From an uncultured candidate division WPS-2 bacterium (GTDB taxonomy: Bacteria; Vulcanimicrobiota; Vulcanimicrobiia; Vulcanimicrobiales; Vulcanimicrobiaceae): a stretch of DNA of 5,312 bases. The DNA lies in contig CALEYW010000012.1 in NCBI GenBank assembly GCA_937927945.1, positions 1-5,312 on the forward strand. Direction: 5' to 3'. Position 1 is the stretch's first letter. Each line of letters opens with the position of its first letter. The position numbers and the translations under genes were made by a program. Below are positions 1 to 4,586 of this stretch, in pieces. The notes beneath the pieces are model-generated. The model ran no database searches. It was not told the DNA's origin and was given only the letters and a program-made list of their open reading frames with translations.

Positions 1-310
1 TCGCGAGGTGGACGACGGAGCCGTCGAAGCCGTCCGCGATCGCCGAGCAGGACGGGCACCCCGCCGTATACTCCGGCCCGAACATGAAGTGATAGACGAG
101 GAGCTGCGAGCGTCCCTTGAAGAGATCGGCGAGAGACGCTGTGCCCGCGTCGGTCTCGAAGCGGTACTCCTTGTCGATGCGAACCCACGGCAGCTTCTGC
201 CGCCGTTGCGCCAGCTCGTCGCCGCGCCGCGTCAGCGCTTTCTCTGCTTCGAGCAGCTCCAGCCGCGCCGCAAGCCACTCTTCGCGTGTTCCGGTCTTGT
301 GATCGGTCAT
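1..310 (-). CDS. DUF899 family thioredoxin-like protein (N-terminal part, runs off left edge)
   Basis: Reading the minus strand from ATG at 310 gives 103 open codons up to the window edge, beginning MTDHKTGTREEWLAARLELL. Residues 40-47 (LPWVRIDK), 72-82 (VYHFMFGPEYT) and the CPSC motif at residues 85-88 followed by ADGFDG match the N-terminal half of the DUF899 family. That family has a thioredoxin-like fold and is poorly characterised; the CxxC suggests a thiol-redox role, but the activity is not established. Members are usually well over 200 residues, so more than half lies outside the window. The ribosome site is modest (AAGAGAG about 7 bases before the ATG). It is the last visible gene of the minus-strand cluster, 70 bases after DUF2182, with a hairpin in the gap. 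DUF899 genes are often found near ArsR and SRPBCC genes, which fits here. Family assignment is firm, function inferred. Confidence 0.92.
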   Translation of the reverse strand, partial: MTDHKTGTREEWLAARLELLEAEKALTRRGDELAQRRQKLPWVRIDKEYRFETDAGTASLADLFKGRSQLLVYHFMFGPEYTAGCPSCSAIADGFDGSVVHLA

Positions 311-365
311 GGTGTTTCTCTCTTTCTTGTCAGTCTTGTCAGTGCAAATTCTTGGTGTGGCCCGC

Positions 366-393
366 GCCACCGATGACGTCTTACATCGGTGGC
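366..393 (-). terminator. Strong hairpin over the DUF2182 stop codon (terminator-like or processing stem)
   Basis: The arms GCCACCGATG (366-375) and CATCGGTGGC (384-393) are perfect 10-bp complements with an 8-base loop, 376-383. The DUF2182 TAA stop (381-383) lies in the loop. No T-run follows on the minus strand, so it is not a classical intrinsic terminator. It could act as an attenuator or an mRNA-stabilising 3' stem between DUF2182 and DUF899. Structure is seen directly; role is inferred. Confidence 0.5.
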
Positions 394-1037
394 ATGAGTC
401 CGGGAACCGACGAGGGCGCGATGACGATCAGGATTCCAAGTCCGACGATCGCCAGCGCCAGCGGCACATCGATGGCGGCTTTCGGGGGCAGAAGCTTCTG
501 GGCGAGGACGAGCGCGGTGATCACCAACATCCAGGTGACGCTCATGACGCCCAGCGCCACCAGCATCAGCATCAATCCGATGCACGAGCCGACGCAGCAG
601 AGCCCCAACTCGAATCCGGAGCGGACGCTCTCGCGACAGCGCCGGCGGAAGTGCTGCTTGAGCGGTGTGAACTCGTAGACACCCGCCGCGATCACGACCA
701 CGCCGGCGATGAAAGACTCGTGTGGCAGGTACAACGCGTACACGGCGACGCCAACGAGCGTCCAAACGGCAAGGTACGATCCGACGAAGAGCAGCACGGC
801 GCTCACACGACCGCTGGCGTGCGCGCGTCTCAAAACTGCCGGAGCCGCACCCGGCAGCATCATCGCCGCCATCATCGGCACCCACAGGGCGACAAAGAAC
901 GCGAACGAGCCGAGCGGCGTCGCAACGCCCATATCGATCCCGCTCATTTGCCGGATCGCAACGATCCAGGATGCGGCGGCGAGCCCGAGCGTCGCCGTCA
1001 GCGCGACCGCCGTCGCGGTTGTCCTAGCGCTCGTCAT
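381..1037 (-). CDS. DUF2182 integral membrane protein (predicted metal-binding)
   Basis: A 218-residue, strongly hydrophobic protein with about six to seven membrane segments (roughly residues 10-30, 45-66, 79-104, 107-122, 145-163, 165-180 and 189-207). Landmarks of DUF2182 (COG5486, described as a predicted metal-binding membrane protein) are WVPMMAAMMLP at 52-62, YEFTPLK at 121-127 and GLCCVGSCIGLM at 145-156. The family is biochemically little known; cysteine and methionine motifs in the membrane suggest metal or thiol handling. After TPLK I expect a C-x3-C pair in typical members; here the first position is Phe130 and only Cys134 remains. Its ATG overlaps the upstream dehydrogenase stop (ATGA at 1034-1037) and has no good Shine-Dalgarno, so translation is probably coupled. 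The usual partner DUF1326 is not visible. Assignment good, function unknown. Confidence 0.9.
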   Translation of the reverse strand: MTSARTTATAVALTATLGLAAASWIVAIRQMSGIDMGVATPLGSFAFFVALWVPMMAAMMLPGAAPAVLRRAHASGRVSAVLLFVGSYLAVWTLVGVAVYALYLPHESFIAGVVVIAAGVYEFTPLKQHFRRRCRESVRSGFELGLCCVGSCIGLMLMLVALGVMSVTWMLVITALVLAQKLLPPKAAIDVPLALAIVGLGILIVIAPSSVPGLMPPM

Positions 1038-1759
1038 GGCAGCGTAGCGGGAAGTCCCACGAGCGTCGCATTCTGGCGCTCGAGCGCCTTGACCGCACCG
1101 TTGCGCCAGCTTTCGGCGATCGACGCGGACATGGCATCGGGGAAGATGTCGTCCTCGCCGTTCTCCACTCCGTCGAAGATGGCTCGCGCGACGGACTCCG
1201 GAGAGGCCTTCGGTACGTCGAGATCGCGGGACATTTCGGTGTCCACTGGGCCGGCTAAGACGGCATGGACACTCACGCCCGATCCGGCCAAAAGTGCGCG
1301 CAGCGATTGTGAGAGGGAGAACGCAGCAGCCTTTGAGATCGAGTACGCCGGAATAATCGGCACGGCGGCAAAGGCCGCCACCGACAGAACGTTGACGATG
1401 GCTCCCCGAGAACGAGTCAACAACGGCAGGAACGCCTGGGTCACGCCGTACGTGCCGAAGAGATTGACGGCCAGGTGCCGTTCGAGCACGGCACGTTCGC
1501 TCAAGTCGTCGTAAAGCGACAAGCCGGCGTTATTGATGAGGATATCGAGAGTTTCGACTCTCTCGAGGGCTGCTTGAGTTTGCGCCGCGTTGGTGACGTC
1601 CAGGGTCAGGGGCGTGAAGCGTTCATCCGAGTGGACCAAGGGCCGGCGCGTACCGGCATACACCCGGGCCGCGCCTCTCGTCAAGGCTTCCTCGACCAGC
1701 GCCTGTCCGATACCGCGATTCGCCCCGGTCACGAGAACTGCTTTGCCTGCGATTGTCAT
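1034..1759 (-). CDS. Short-chain dehydrogenase/reductase (SDR) family oxidoreductase
   Basis: A 241-residue classical SDR with a Rossmann fold. Visible motifs are the cofactor loop TGANRGIG (11-18), Asp54 in LTLDV for the adenine ring, NNAG (76-79), structural Asn99, catalytic Ser126, and Tyr139-x3-Lys143 in AYSISKAA. GPVDTEM (170-176) is the usual post-catalytic PG-type loop. Arg38 and Arg39 after the second strand hint at NADPH preference, which is inference. The length is normal for the family and the catalytic set is complete; the substrate cannot be predicted. I chose ATG 1759 because AAGGTGG sits 8 bases upstream and MTIAGKAVLVTG is a typical SDR start; an in-frame ATG at 1801 would add 14 atypical residues. 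It starts 115 bases after ArsR and overlaps DUF2182 by 4 bases, so the two are co-translated. Confidence 0.94.
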   Translation of the reverse strand: MTIAGKAVLVTGANRGIGQALVEEALTRGAARVYAGTRRPLVHSDERFTPLTLDVTNAAQTQAALERVETLDILINNAGLSLYDDLSERAVLERHLAVNLFGTYGVTQAFLPLLTRSRGAIVNVLSVAAFAAVPIIPAYSISKAAAFSLSQSLRALLAGSGVSVHAVLAGPVDTEMSRDLDVPKASPESVARAIFDGVENGEDDIFPDAMSASIAESWRNGAVKALERQNATLVGLPATLP

Positions 1760-1874
1760 ATACTTTTCCACCTTATGGGTAGCCGAAGAGAAGCCGACCA
1801 CCGCGCACCGCGGAAGTCAGGAGTGCCGATCGCCGTGAGGGTCAAGACGGCGACTGCGGGGAGCTACGCTGCGG
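1760..1874 (-). other. 115-base gap between ArsR and SDR, with one hairpin
   Basis: This gap separates the two halves of the minus-strand cluster. It contains a perfect 7-bp inverted repeat, TCGCCGT (1830-1836) and ACGGCGA (1847-1853), with a 10-base loop. There is no T-run after it. A TTGACC that could be a -35 box lies at 1840-1845 on the minus strand, but I see no matching -10. Whether SDR-DUF2182 has its own promoter or relies on read-through is open. Confidence 0.4.
1768..1774 (-). promoter_or_regulatory. Ribosome binding site that sets the SDR start
   Basis: The minus strand reads AAGGTGG with 8 bases before the ATG at 1759. It decides between this start and an in-frame ATG 42 bases upstream at 1801. 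Confidence 0.8.
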
Positions 1875-2201
1875 TTACGGATCTTCGGCGAGGCGCTTGA
1901 TCGCGCTCAGCCGGTCGTCCCACGCTGCCGCAACGTGGTGCATCCATCGCGCCGTTCGCTCCAGACGTTCCGGCCGAACGGCGAATTGCACTTCGCGACC
2001 CTGCTTGCGCGCTTCGACCAAACCGGCTTGCTCGAGCACGGTGAGGTGCTTCACGATCGCCTGGCGCGTAACGGGCAACTTTTCCGCCAGAGCCGTGGCC
2101 GTCGATTGCGGGTGAGCCGAAAGCGCATCGAGCACTCGGCGCCGCATCGGATCGGCGAGGGCGACGAGCACGTCGTCTACGTCGCCCTCGCGAGCGTTCA
2201 T
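1875..2201 (-). CDS. ArsR/SmtB-family winged-helix transcriptional regulator (SdpR-like, no metal site)
   Basis: A 108-residue protein with the ArsR fold. VLVALADPMRRRVLDAL (11-27) is the family's opening helix signature, TATALAEKLPVTRQAIVKHLTVLEQAGLV (34-62) is the helix-turn-helix with recognition helix near 45-56, and the beta wing follows at 63-75. The protein has no cysteine at all, so the ELCVCDL metal motif of arsenic- or zinc-sensing members is missing. It belongs to the non-metal group often paired with AHSA1/SRPBCC proteins. Its ATG overlaps the SRPBCC stop by 4 bases (ATGA, 2198-2201), with no clear Shine-Dalgarno, so translation is coupled. It most likely represses its own operon through the GCAACC/GGTTGC repeats upstream of the SRPBCC gene. 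Family certain; ligand unknown. Confidence 0.94.
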   Translation of the reverse strand: MNAREGDVDDVLVALADPMRRRVLDALSAHPQSTATALAEKLPVTRQAIVKHLTVLEQAGLVEARKQGREVQFAVRPERLERTARWMHHVAAAWDDRLSAIKRLAEDP

Positions 2202-2659
2202 CGACCGCTGGGCTGTACCGGAAGCTGCTCGACGTATTCGTTCAAGTCACGCAGCTGCATCGCCCAACCGTCGCTATTGTCCTTGAACTGCTCGGCGCGC
2301 TCACTCTCGCTCCGGGGCAGACGACTGAAGCCGGTCTCGACAACACGGACTCGTGTTTGCTCGCCTTGCGGTGTCAACGTGAATTCGACCAGCGTCGACT
2401 TCTCGTTGGTCGGTTTTTCGTCGATTATCCCCGGGTTCCAGCGATACGAGAAATACTGCGGCTCGTCGACCTTTTCGATCATCCCGTACACCGTGCCGTG
2501 CTTGTCCCACCGCACTACGATCGCGCCGCCAGGCCGCAGATCGACCTCCGCTGAGTCGCCGAACCATTTGCCCACGTGTTCCGCTTGCGTGATGATCTCC
2601 CACACACGCTCCCGAGATGCCGCAACCACGACTTCCCGCTCGATCCTGTCTTCAACCAT
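2198..2659 (-). CDS. SRPBCC / AHSA1-like START-fold protein
   Basis: A 153-residue protein of the AHSA1 (activator of Hsp90 ATPase homologue 1-like) branch of the SRPBCC superfamily, which forms a helix-grip cavity for small hydrophobic ligands. Landmarks are the first strand IEREVVVAASRERVWEIIT (6-24), WFGD (32-35), DLRPGG (40-45), YRWNPG (72-77), the strand region VEFTLTPQGEQTRVRVVETGF (91-111) and the C-terminal helix DGWAMQLRDLNEYVEQ (130-145). The length is normal. The ATG at 2659 follows AGGAGGA with 4 spacer bases. It is the first gene of the cluster and overlaps ArsR by 4 bases; the more common order puts ArsR first. It may bind the compound that ArsR responds to, which is inference. 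No enzyme activity can be read from the sequence. Confidence 0.93.
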   Translation of the reverse strand: MVEDRIEREVVVAASRERVWEIITQAEHVGKWFGDSAEVDLRPGGAIVVRWDKHGTVYGMIEKVDEPQYFSYRWNPGIIDEKPTNEKSTLVEFTLTPQGEQTRVRVVETGFSRLPRSESERAEQFKDNSDGWAMQLRDLNEYVEQLPVQPSGR

Positions 2660-2663
2660 GCTG

Positions 2664-2670
2664 TCCTCCT
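2664..2670 (-). promoter_or_regulatory. Ribosome binding site of the SRPBCC gene
   Basis: The minus strand reads AGGAGGA, 4 bases before the ATG at 2659. This near-perfect Shine-Dalgarno fixes the first gene of the cluster and lies directly beside the proximal operator candidate. Confidence 0.85.
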
Positions 2671-2673
2671 ATG

Positions 2674-2691
2674 TGCAACCCCATAGTTGCA
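2674..2691. promoter_or_regulatory. Proximal operator candidate (inverted repeat TGCAAC-N6-GTTGCA)
   Basis: TGCAAC (2674-2679) and GTTGCA (2686-2691) are perfect inverted arms around 6 bases. In the register of the second site it reads GCAACC-N4-AGTTGC, one mismatch from GCAACC-N4-GGTTGC. It begins only 14 bases before the SRPBCC start codon, so a bound dimer would block transcription start or early elongation. ArsR-family dimers bind such palindromes; binding by the local ArsR is inferred. Confidence 0.7.
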
Positions 2692-2707
2692 TATTTTGAG
2701 CGACTGC

Positions 2708-2723
2708 GCAACCCTCCGGTTGC
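2708..2723. promoter_or_regulatory. Distal operator candidate (GCAACC-CTCC-GGTTGC)
   Basis: GCAACC (2708-2713) and GGTTGC (2718-2723) form a perfect inverted repeat around 4 bases. Its centre is 33 bp from the centre of the proximal site, about three helical turns, so both sites face nearly the same side of the DNA. It lies where the upstream promoter elements of the SRPBCC-ArsR operon would be expected. Confidence 0.7.
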
Positions 2724-2821
2724 AGATTTTTCGCGGCCCCCTGACGGGGTTCGCGACGCGCTGCTTTCCGCTGACGGGTAACAATAGGGAACTCCGTCGT
2801 CGGCGGCGGTCACGCACGGTC

Positions 2822-2827
2822 AAGGAG
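2822..2827 (+). promoter_or_regulatory. Ribosome binding site that sets the yellow-family gene start
   Basis: AAGGAG ends 6 bases before the ATG at 2834. It rules out the in-frame ATG at 2687, which sits inside the operator region and would add 49 arginine-rich residues unlike the family. Confidence 0.85.
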
Positions 2828-2833
2828 ATCACG

Positions 2834-3958
2834 ATGACCACCAGCGCCTCGTCCATGTCTCGTTCCGGCACGCAGCTTGCCAGCGACCGGCCGATCGGCC
2901 AGATCGAGCCGATCTTTGAATTCTATGAAGCGATGCCGACCGGTGTCACTGTCGCCGCGAGCGGACGCGTTTTCATCAACTTCCCTCGATGGGGCGACGA
3001 GGTCCCGTTCACCGTCGGGGAGATCCGGGACGGCAAGGTATTTCCGTATCCCAACGCTGCGATCAACACGTTCGATCCGGCGCGTCCCGGTGAAACGCTC
3101 AGCAGCGTGCAGAGCGTCGTCGTCGACGCCGCCGAGCGGCTGTGGATCCTCGACACTGCGGCACCGAAATTCGCCGAGCCTCTCGCAGGCGGCGCGAAGC
3201 TGCTCGCGGTCGACCTCGCAACGAACCGCGTCGTGAAGACCATCGTACTGTCTGCCTCAACGGTCCTTCCGACGACGTACCTCAACGACGTGCGCTTCGA
3301 CCTGCGCAAGGGGAACGCGGGGGTGGCGTACATCACGGATTCCTCGAATCGCGGCCCGGGCGGTATTATCGTCGTCGATCTCGCCAGCGGTGAGAGCTGG
3401 AGAAAGCTCTCAGGACACCCCTCGACGTCCCCCGATCCCGCCTTCATCCCGATCGTCGAAGGCGAGCGGCTCGCCCTTCGCGAGAAGGGGAAGCCGCCGG
3501 CGCCGATCTCCTTCGCGTCCGACGGGATCGCGATCTCCGCGGACGGCACAACCCTCTACTACTGCCCGCTCTCGAGCCGACATCTGTATTCCGTTCCGAC
3601 CGCGCTCCTTCTGGATACCTCCGCTTCCGACGACGCCGTTGGACACGCGGTGGTCGATCTGGGTGAGAAGGGTGCCTCCGACGGCCTCGAGTCGGATGAT
3701 AAAGGCCGGGTCTACGCCGGTGCCTACGAACACAACGGCGTTCGTGTGCGACAGACGGACGGCGAGTGGAGGACGATCGCGCACGACCCGCGGATCCTCT
3801 GGCCCGACACGCTGTCGGTCGCGTCGGACGGCTACCTGTACTTCACCGCCAACCAGCTTCACCGCCAGGCGCAGTTTCACGAAGGTCAGGACCTGCGTCA
3901 GAAACCGTACGCGCTCTTCCGCCTAAAGATTGACGCGGGTCCCGTACTGTTCAATTAG
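2834..3958 (+). CDS. Major royal jelly protein/yellow family (L-dopachrome tautomerase-related) protein
   Basis: A 374-residue protein with a predicted six-bladed beta-propeller fold, related to insect yellow and royal jelly proteins. Family landmarks are PTGVTVAASGRVFINFPRW (35-53), VVVDAAERLWILDT (95-108), YLNDVRFD (149-156), VAYITDSSNRGPGGIIVVDL (164-183) with the SGHPST turn (193-198), SDGIAISADGTTLYYCPLSSRHLYSVPTALL (229-259), VDLGEKGASDGLESDDKGRVY (274-294) and WPDTLSVASDGYLYFTANQLH (323-343). Bacterial members are often annotated as dopachrome-tautomerase-related, but their reaction is not established. The length is normal for a bacterial member. No signal peptide is visible at the N-terminus (MTTSASSMSRSG), although many members are exported. 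It is divergent from the SRPBCC-ArsR operon, with the two operator candidates in the shared 174-base gap; a weak AACAAT -10-like box is at 2780-2785. Family clear, substrate unknown. Confidence 0.93.
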   Translation: MTTSASSMSRSGTQLASDRPIGQIEPIFEFYEAMPTGVTVAASGRVFINFPRWGDEVPFTVGEIRDGKVFPYPNAAINTFDPARPGETLSSVQSVVVDAAERLWILDTAAPKFAEPLAGGAKLLAVDLATNRVVKTIVLSASTVLPTTYLNDVRFDLRKGNAGVAYITDSSNRGPGGIIVVDLASGESWRKLSGHPSTSPDPAFIPIVEGERLALREKGKPPAPISFASDGIAISADGTTLYYCPLSSRHLYSVPTALLLDTSASDDAVGHAVVDLGEKGASDGLESDDKGRVYAGAYEHNGVRVRQTDGEWRTIAHDPRILWPDTLSVASDGYLYFTANQLHRQAQFHEGQDLRQKPYALFRLKIDAGPVLFN

Positions 3959-3969
3959 CCACCATGTTG

Positions 3970-4105
3970 TCAGACCTGCGCGAAACCGCCGTCGACGAAG
4001 ATCTCGCTTCCGGTCATAAAGCCGCTGTCGTTGGAGGCGAGGAAGAGGGCTGCAGCGGCTGTCGAGGTCGGTTCCCGATGAGAATGGGCTCTTCGTCGAT
4101 TCCGC
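3970..4105 (-). pseudogene. C-terminal remnant of a second short-chain dehydrogenase
   Basis: On the minus strand, 4074 down to the stop at 3970-3972 translates to EPTSTAAAALFLASNDSG followed by FMTGSEIFVDGGFAQV. This is a near-canonical SDR C-terminus, in which AAALFLASDDSxFxTGxELFVDGGxAQV is typical. There is no start codon and no Rossmann N-terminus. Just upstream, another frame reads GGIDEEPILIG, which resembles the SDR loop PGPIDTP joined to the IG of the GRIGEP motif. That would mean a one-base frameshift near 4075 and an internal deletion of about 25-30 codons; this upstream part is tentative. It is unlike the C-terminus of the intact SDR in this window, so it is not a recent duplicate. 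It ends convergently 11 bases from the yellow-family stop. Confidence 0.72.
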
Positions 4106-4233
4106 CTTCGGGTAAGAATTCACGGTGCTCACGCTACCATTCCCTGTGAGAATGTTGCTCGAAAAGCCGTCTCCCGGGGAGAAAGCCTCGGGAATGGTAT
4201 GCAGCAGACGCGATTCAAAATGCAGCCGCGACC
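4106..4233. repeat. Non-coding stretch with a 65-bp inverted-repeat structure (4135-4199)
   Basis: TACCATTCCC (4135-4144) and GGGAATGGTA (4190-4199) are perfect 10-bp inverted arms enclosing 45 bases. Inside is a second short palindrome, TCTCCC-G-GGGAGA (4170-4182). No flanking target duplication is clear, and I see no supported gene here. It may be a small MITE-like relic, a structured RNA, or chance; copies elsewhere in the genome would decide. Confidence 0.4.
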
Positions 4234-4449
4234 ATGCGTTGCACCCTTGCGGCCGCGCAGTCGTTCGTCCCCGGCGCGATGCAGCGCGAACGTACGCAGC
4301 AGCTGGACCACGCCACGACGTCGGCCGTGTTTCACGCGGTCTCGACCATCGCCGCCGCGGCAGCAATGCGGATCGGCGACAGCGGTCGGGTACGATCATA
4401 CTGGGATGATGCCTTTGCCTTACTCGGCGATGTCTGTTCGAGCACTTAG
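4234..4449 (+). CDS. Small alanine-rich hypothetical protein or gene fragment
   Basis: A 71-residue reading frame starting MRCTLAAAQSFVPGAMQRER and ending GDVCSST. It is probably mostly helical, with an alanine-rich helix near 35-46 (VSTIAAAAAMR) and a final SYWDDAFALLGDV. I do not recognise the family. Codon usage is like the neighbours, with mostly G or C in third positions, which supports past or present coding. No Shine-Dalgarno precedes the ATG, and the same frame stays open back to 4150 with EWYAADAIQNAAAT before the Met, so it may be the tail of a truncated larger gene. A perfect hairpin begins 8 bases before its TAG stop ends. It could be an expressed small protein or a decayed fragment; I cannot tell which. 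Confidence 0.4.
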   Translation: MRCTLAAAQSFVPGAMQRERTQQLDHATTSAVFHAVSTIAAAAAMRIGDSGRVRSYWDDAFALLGDVCSST

Positions 4450-4461
4450 GACGAAGTGCTC
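4440..4461 (+). terminator. Hairpin at the end of the small ORF
   Basis: GAGCACTT (4440-4447) and AAGTGCTC (4454-4461) pair perfectly over 8 bp with a 6-base loop that includes part of the TAG stop (4447-4449). No T-run follows, so intrinsic termination is uncertain. It is followed directly by another hairpin. Confidence 0.4.
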
Positions 4462-4462
4462 T

Positions 4463-4565
4463 CATCGGGCCATTCTTCCCGACGCCCGATGTGGCGCTCA
4501 GCGAAGATCGCGCCGCGTTCAGCGCTCCGACGCCACAGCCGGGTAACATTGGGTGCGCTGGCACC
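4463..4565 (+). other. Run of further hairpins in the leader of the secreted-protein gene
   Basis: CATCGGGC (4463-4470) pairs with GCCCGATG (4484-4491), 8 bp perfect with a 13-base loop. GTGGCG (4491-4496) can pair with CGCCAC (4531-4536), and inside it GCGCT (4494-4498) with AGCGC (4521-4525). GGTGC (4552-4556) pairs with GCACC (4561-4565) around a 4-base loop. These stems lie just ahead of the ribosome site at 4572. They may form a structured leader or small RNA, or may be chance in GC-rich DNA. Confidence 0.35.
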
Positions 4566-4571
4566 GATAAT

Positions 4572-4578
4572 AGAGGAG
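4572..4578 (+). promoter_or_regulatory. Ribosome binding site that sets a TTG start
   Basis: AGAGGAG ends 8 bases before TTG at 4587. GATAAT at 4566-4571 just upstream resembles a -10 box; if it were used, transcription would begin near GTG 4578 and the message would be leaderless from that in-frame codon instead. I favour the TTG with the Shine-Dalgarno. Confidence 0.6.
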
Positions 4579-4586
4579 TGAATCCT

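Noticed and set aside
325..342. Tandem 9-bp direct repeat TCTTGTCAG twice
   Set aside because: Only two short copies in the DUF899 leader; no palindrome or known motif, and it fits slippage or chance.
309..1514. Long plus-strand open frame (401 codons)
   Set aside because: It runs antisense through DUF2182 and most of the SDR. The product is rich in Arg, His, Asp and Gln with no domain, as expected from the opposite strand of GC-rich genes.
1935..2699. Plus-strand open frame of 254 codons
   Set aside because: It is fully antisense to ArsR and SRPBCC, both of which are clear family members; no ribosome site or domain.
2741..2778. Direct repeat CTGACGGG at 2741-2748 and 2771-2778
   Set aside because: An 8-bp repeat spaced 30 bp is suggestive of an activator site but too short to support alone; the first copy also overlaps a small CCCC-TGAC-GGGG hairpin.
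2787..2816. Possible ECF-sigma promoter (GGAAC followed by GTC) ahead of the yellow-family gene
   Set aside because: GTC occurs repeatedly in this GC-rich stretch and the -10 part is not distinctive, so the match is no better than chance.
2687..2833. Upstream in-frame ATG extension of the yellow-family gene
   Set aside because: It would start inside the proximal operator, lacks a ribosome site and adds an Arg-rich tract absent from the family; ATG 2834 has AAGGAG at proper spacing.
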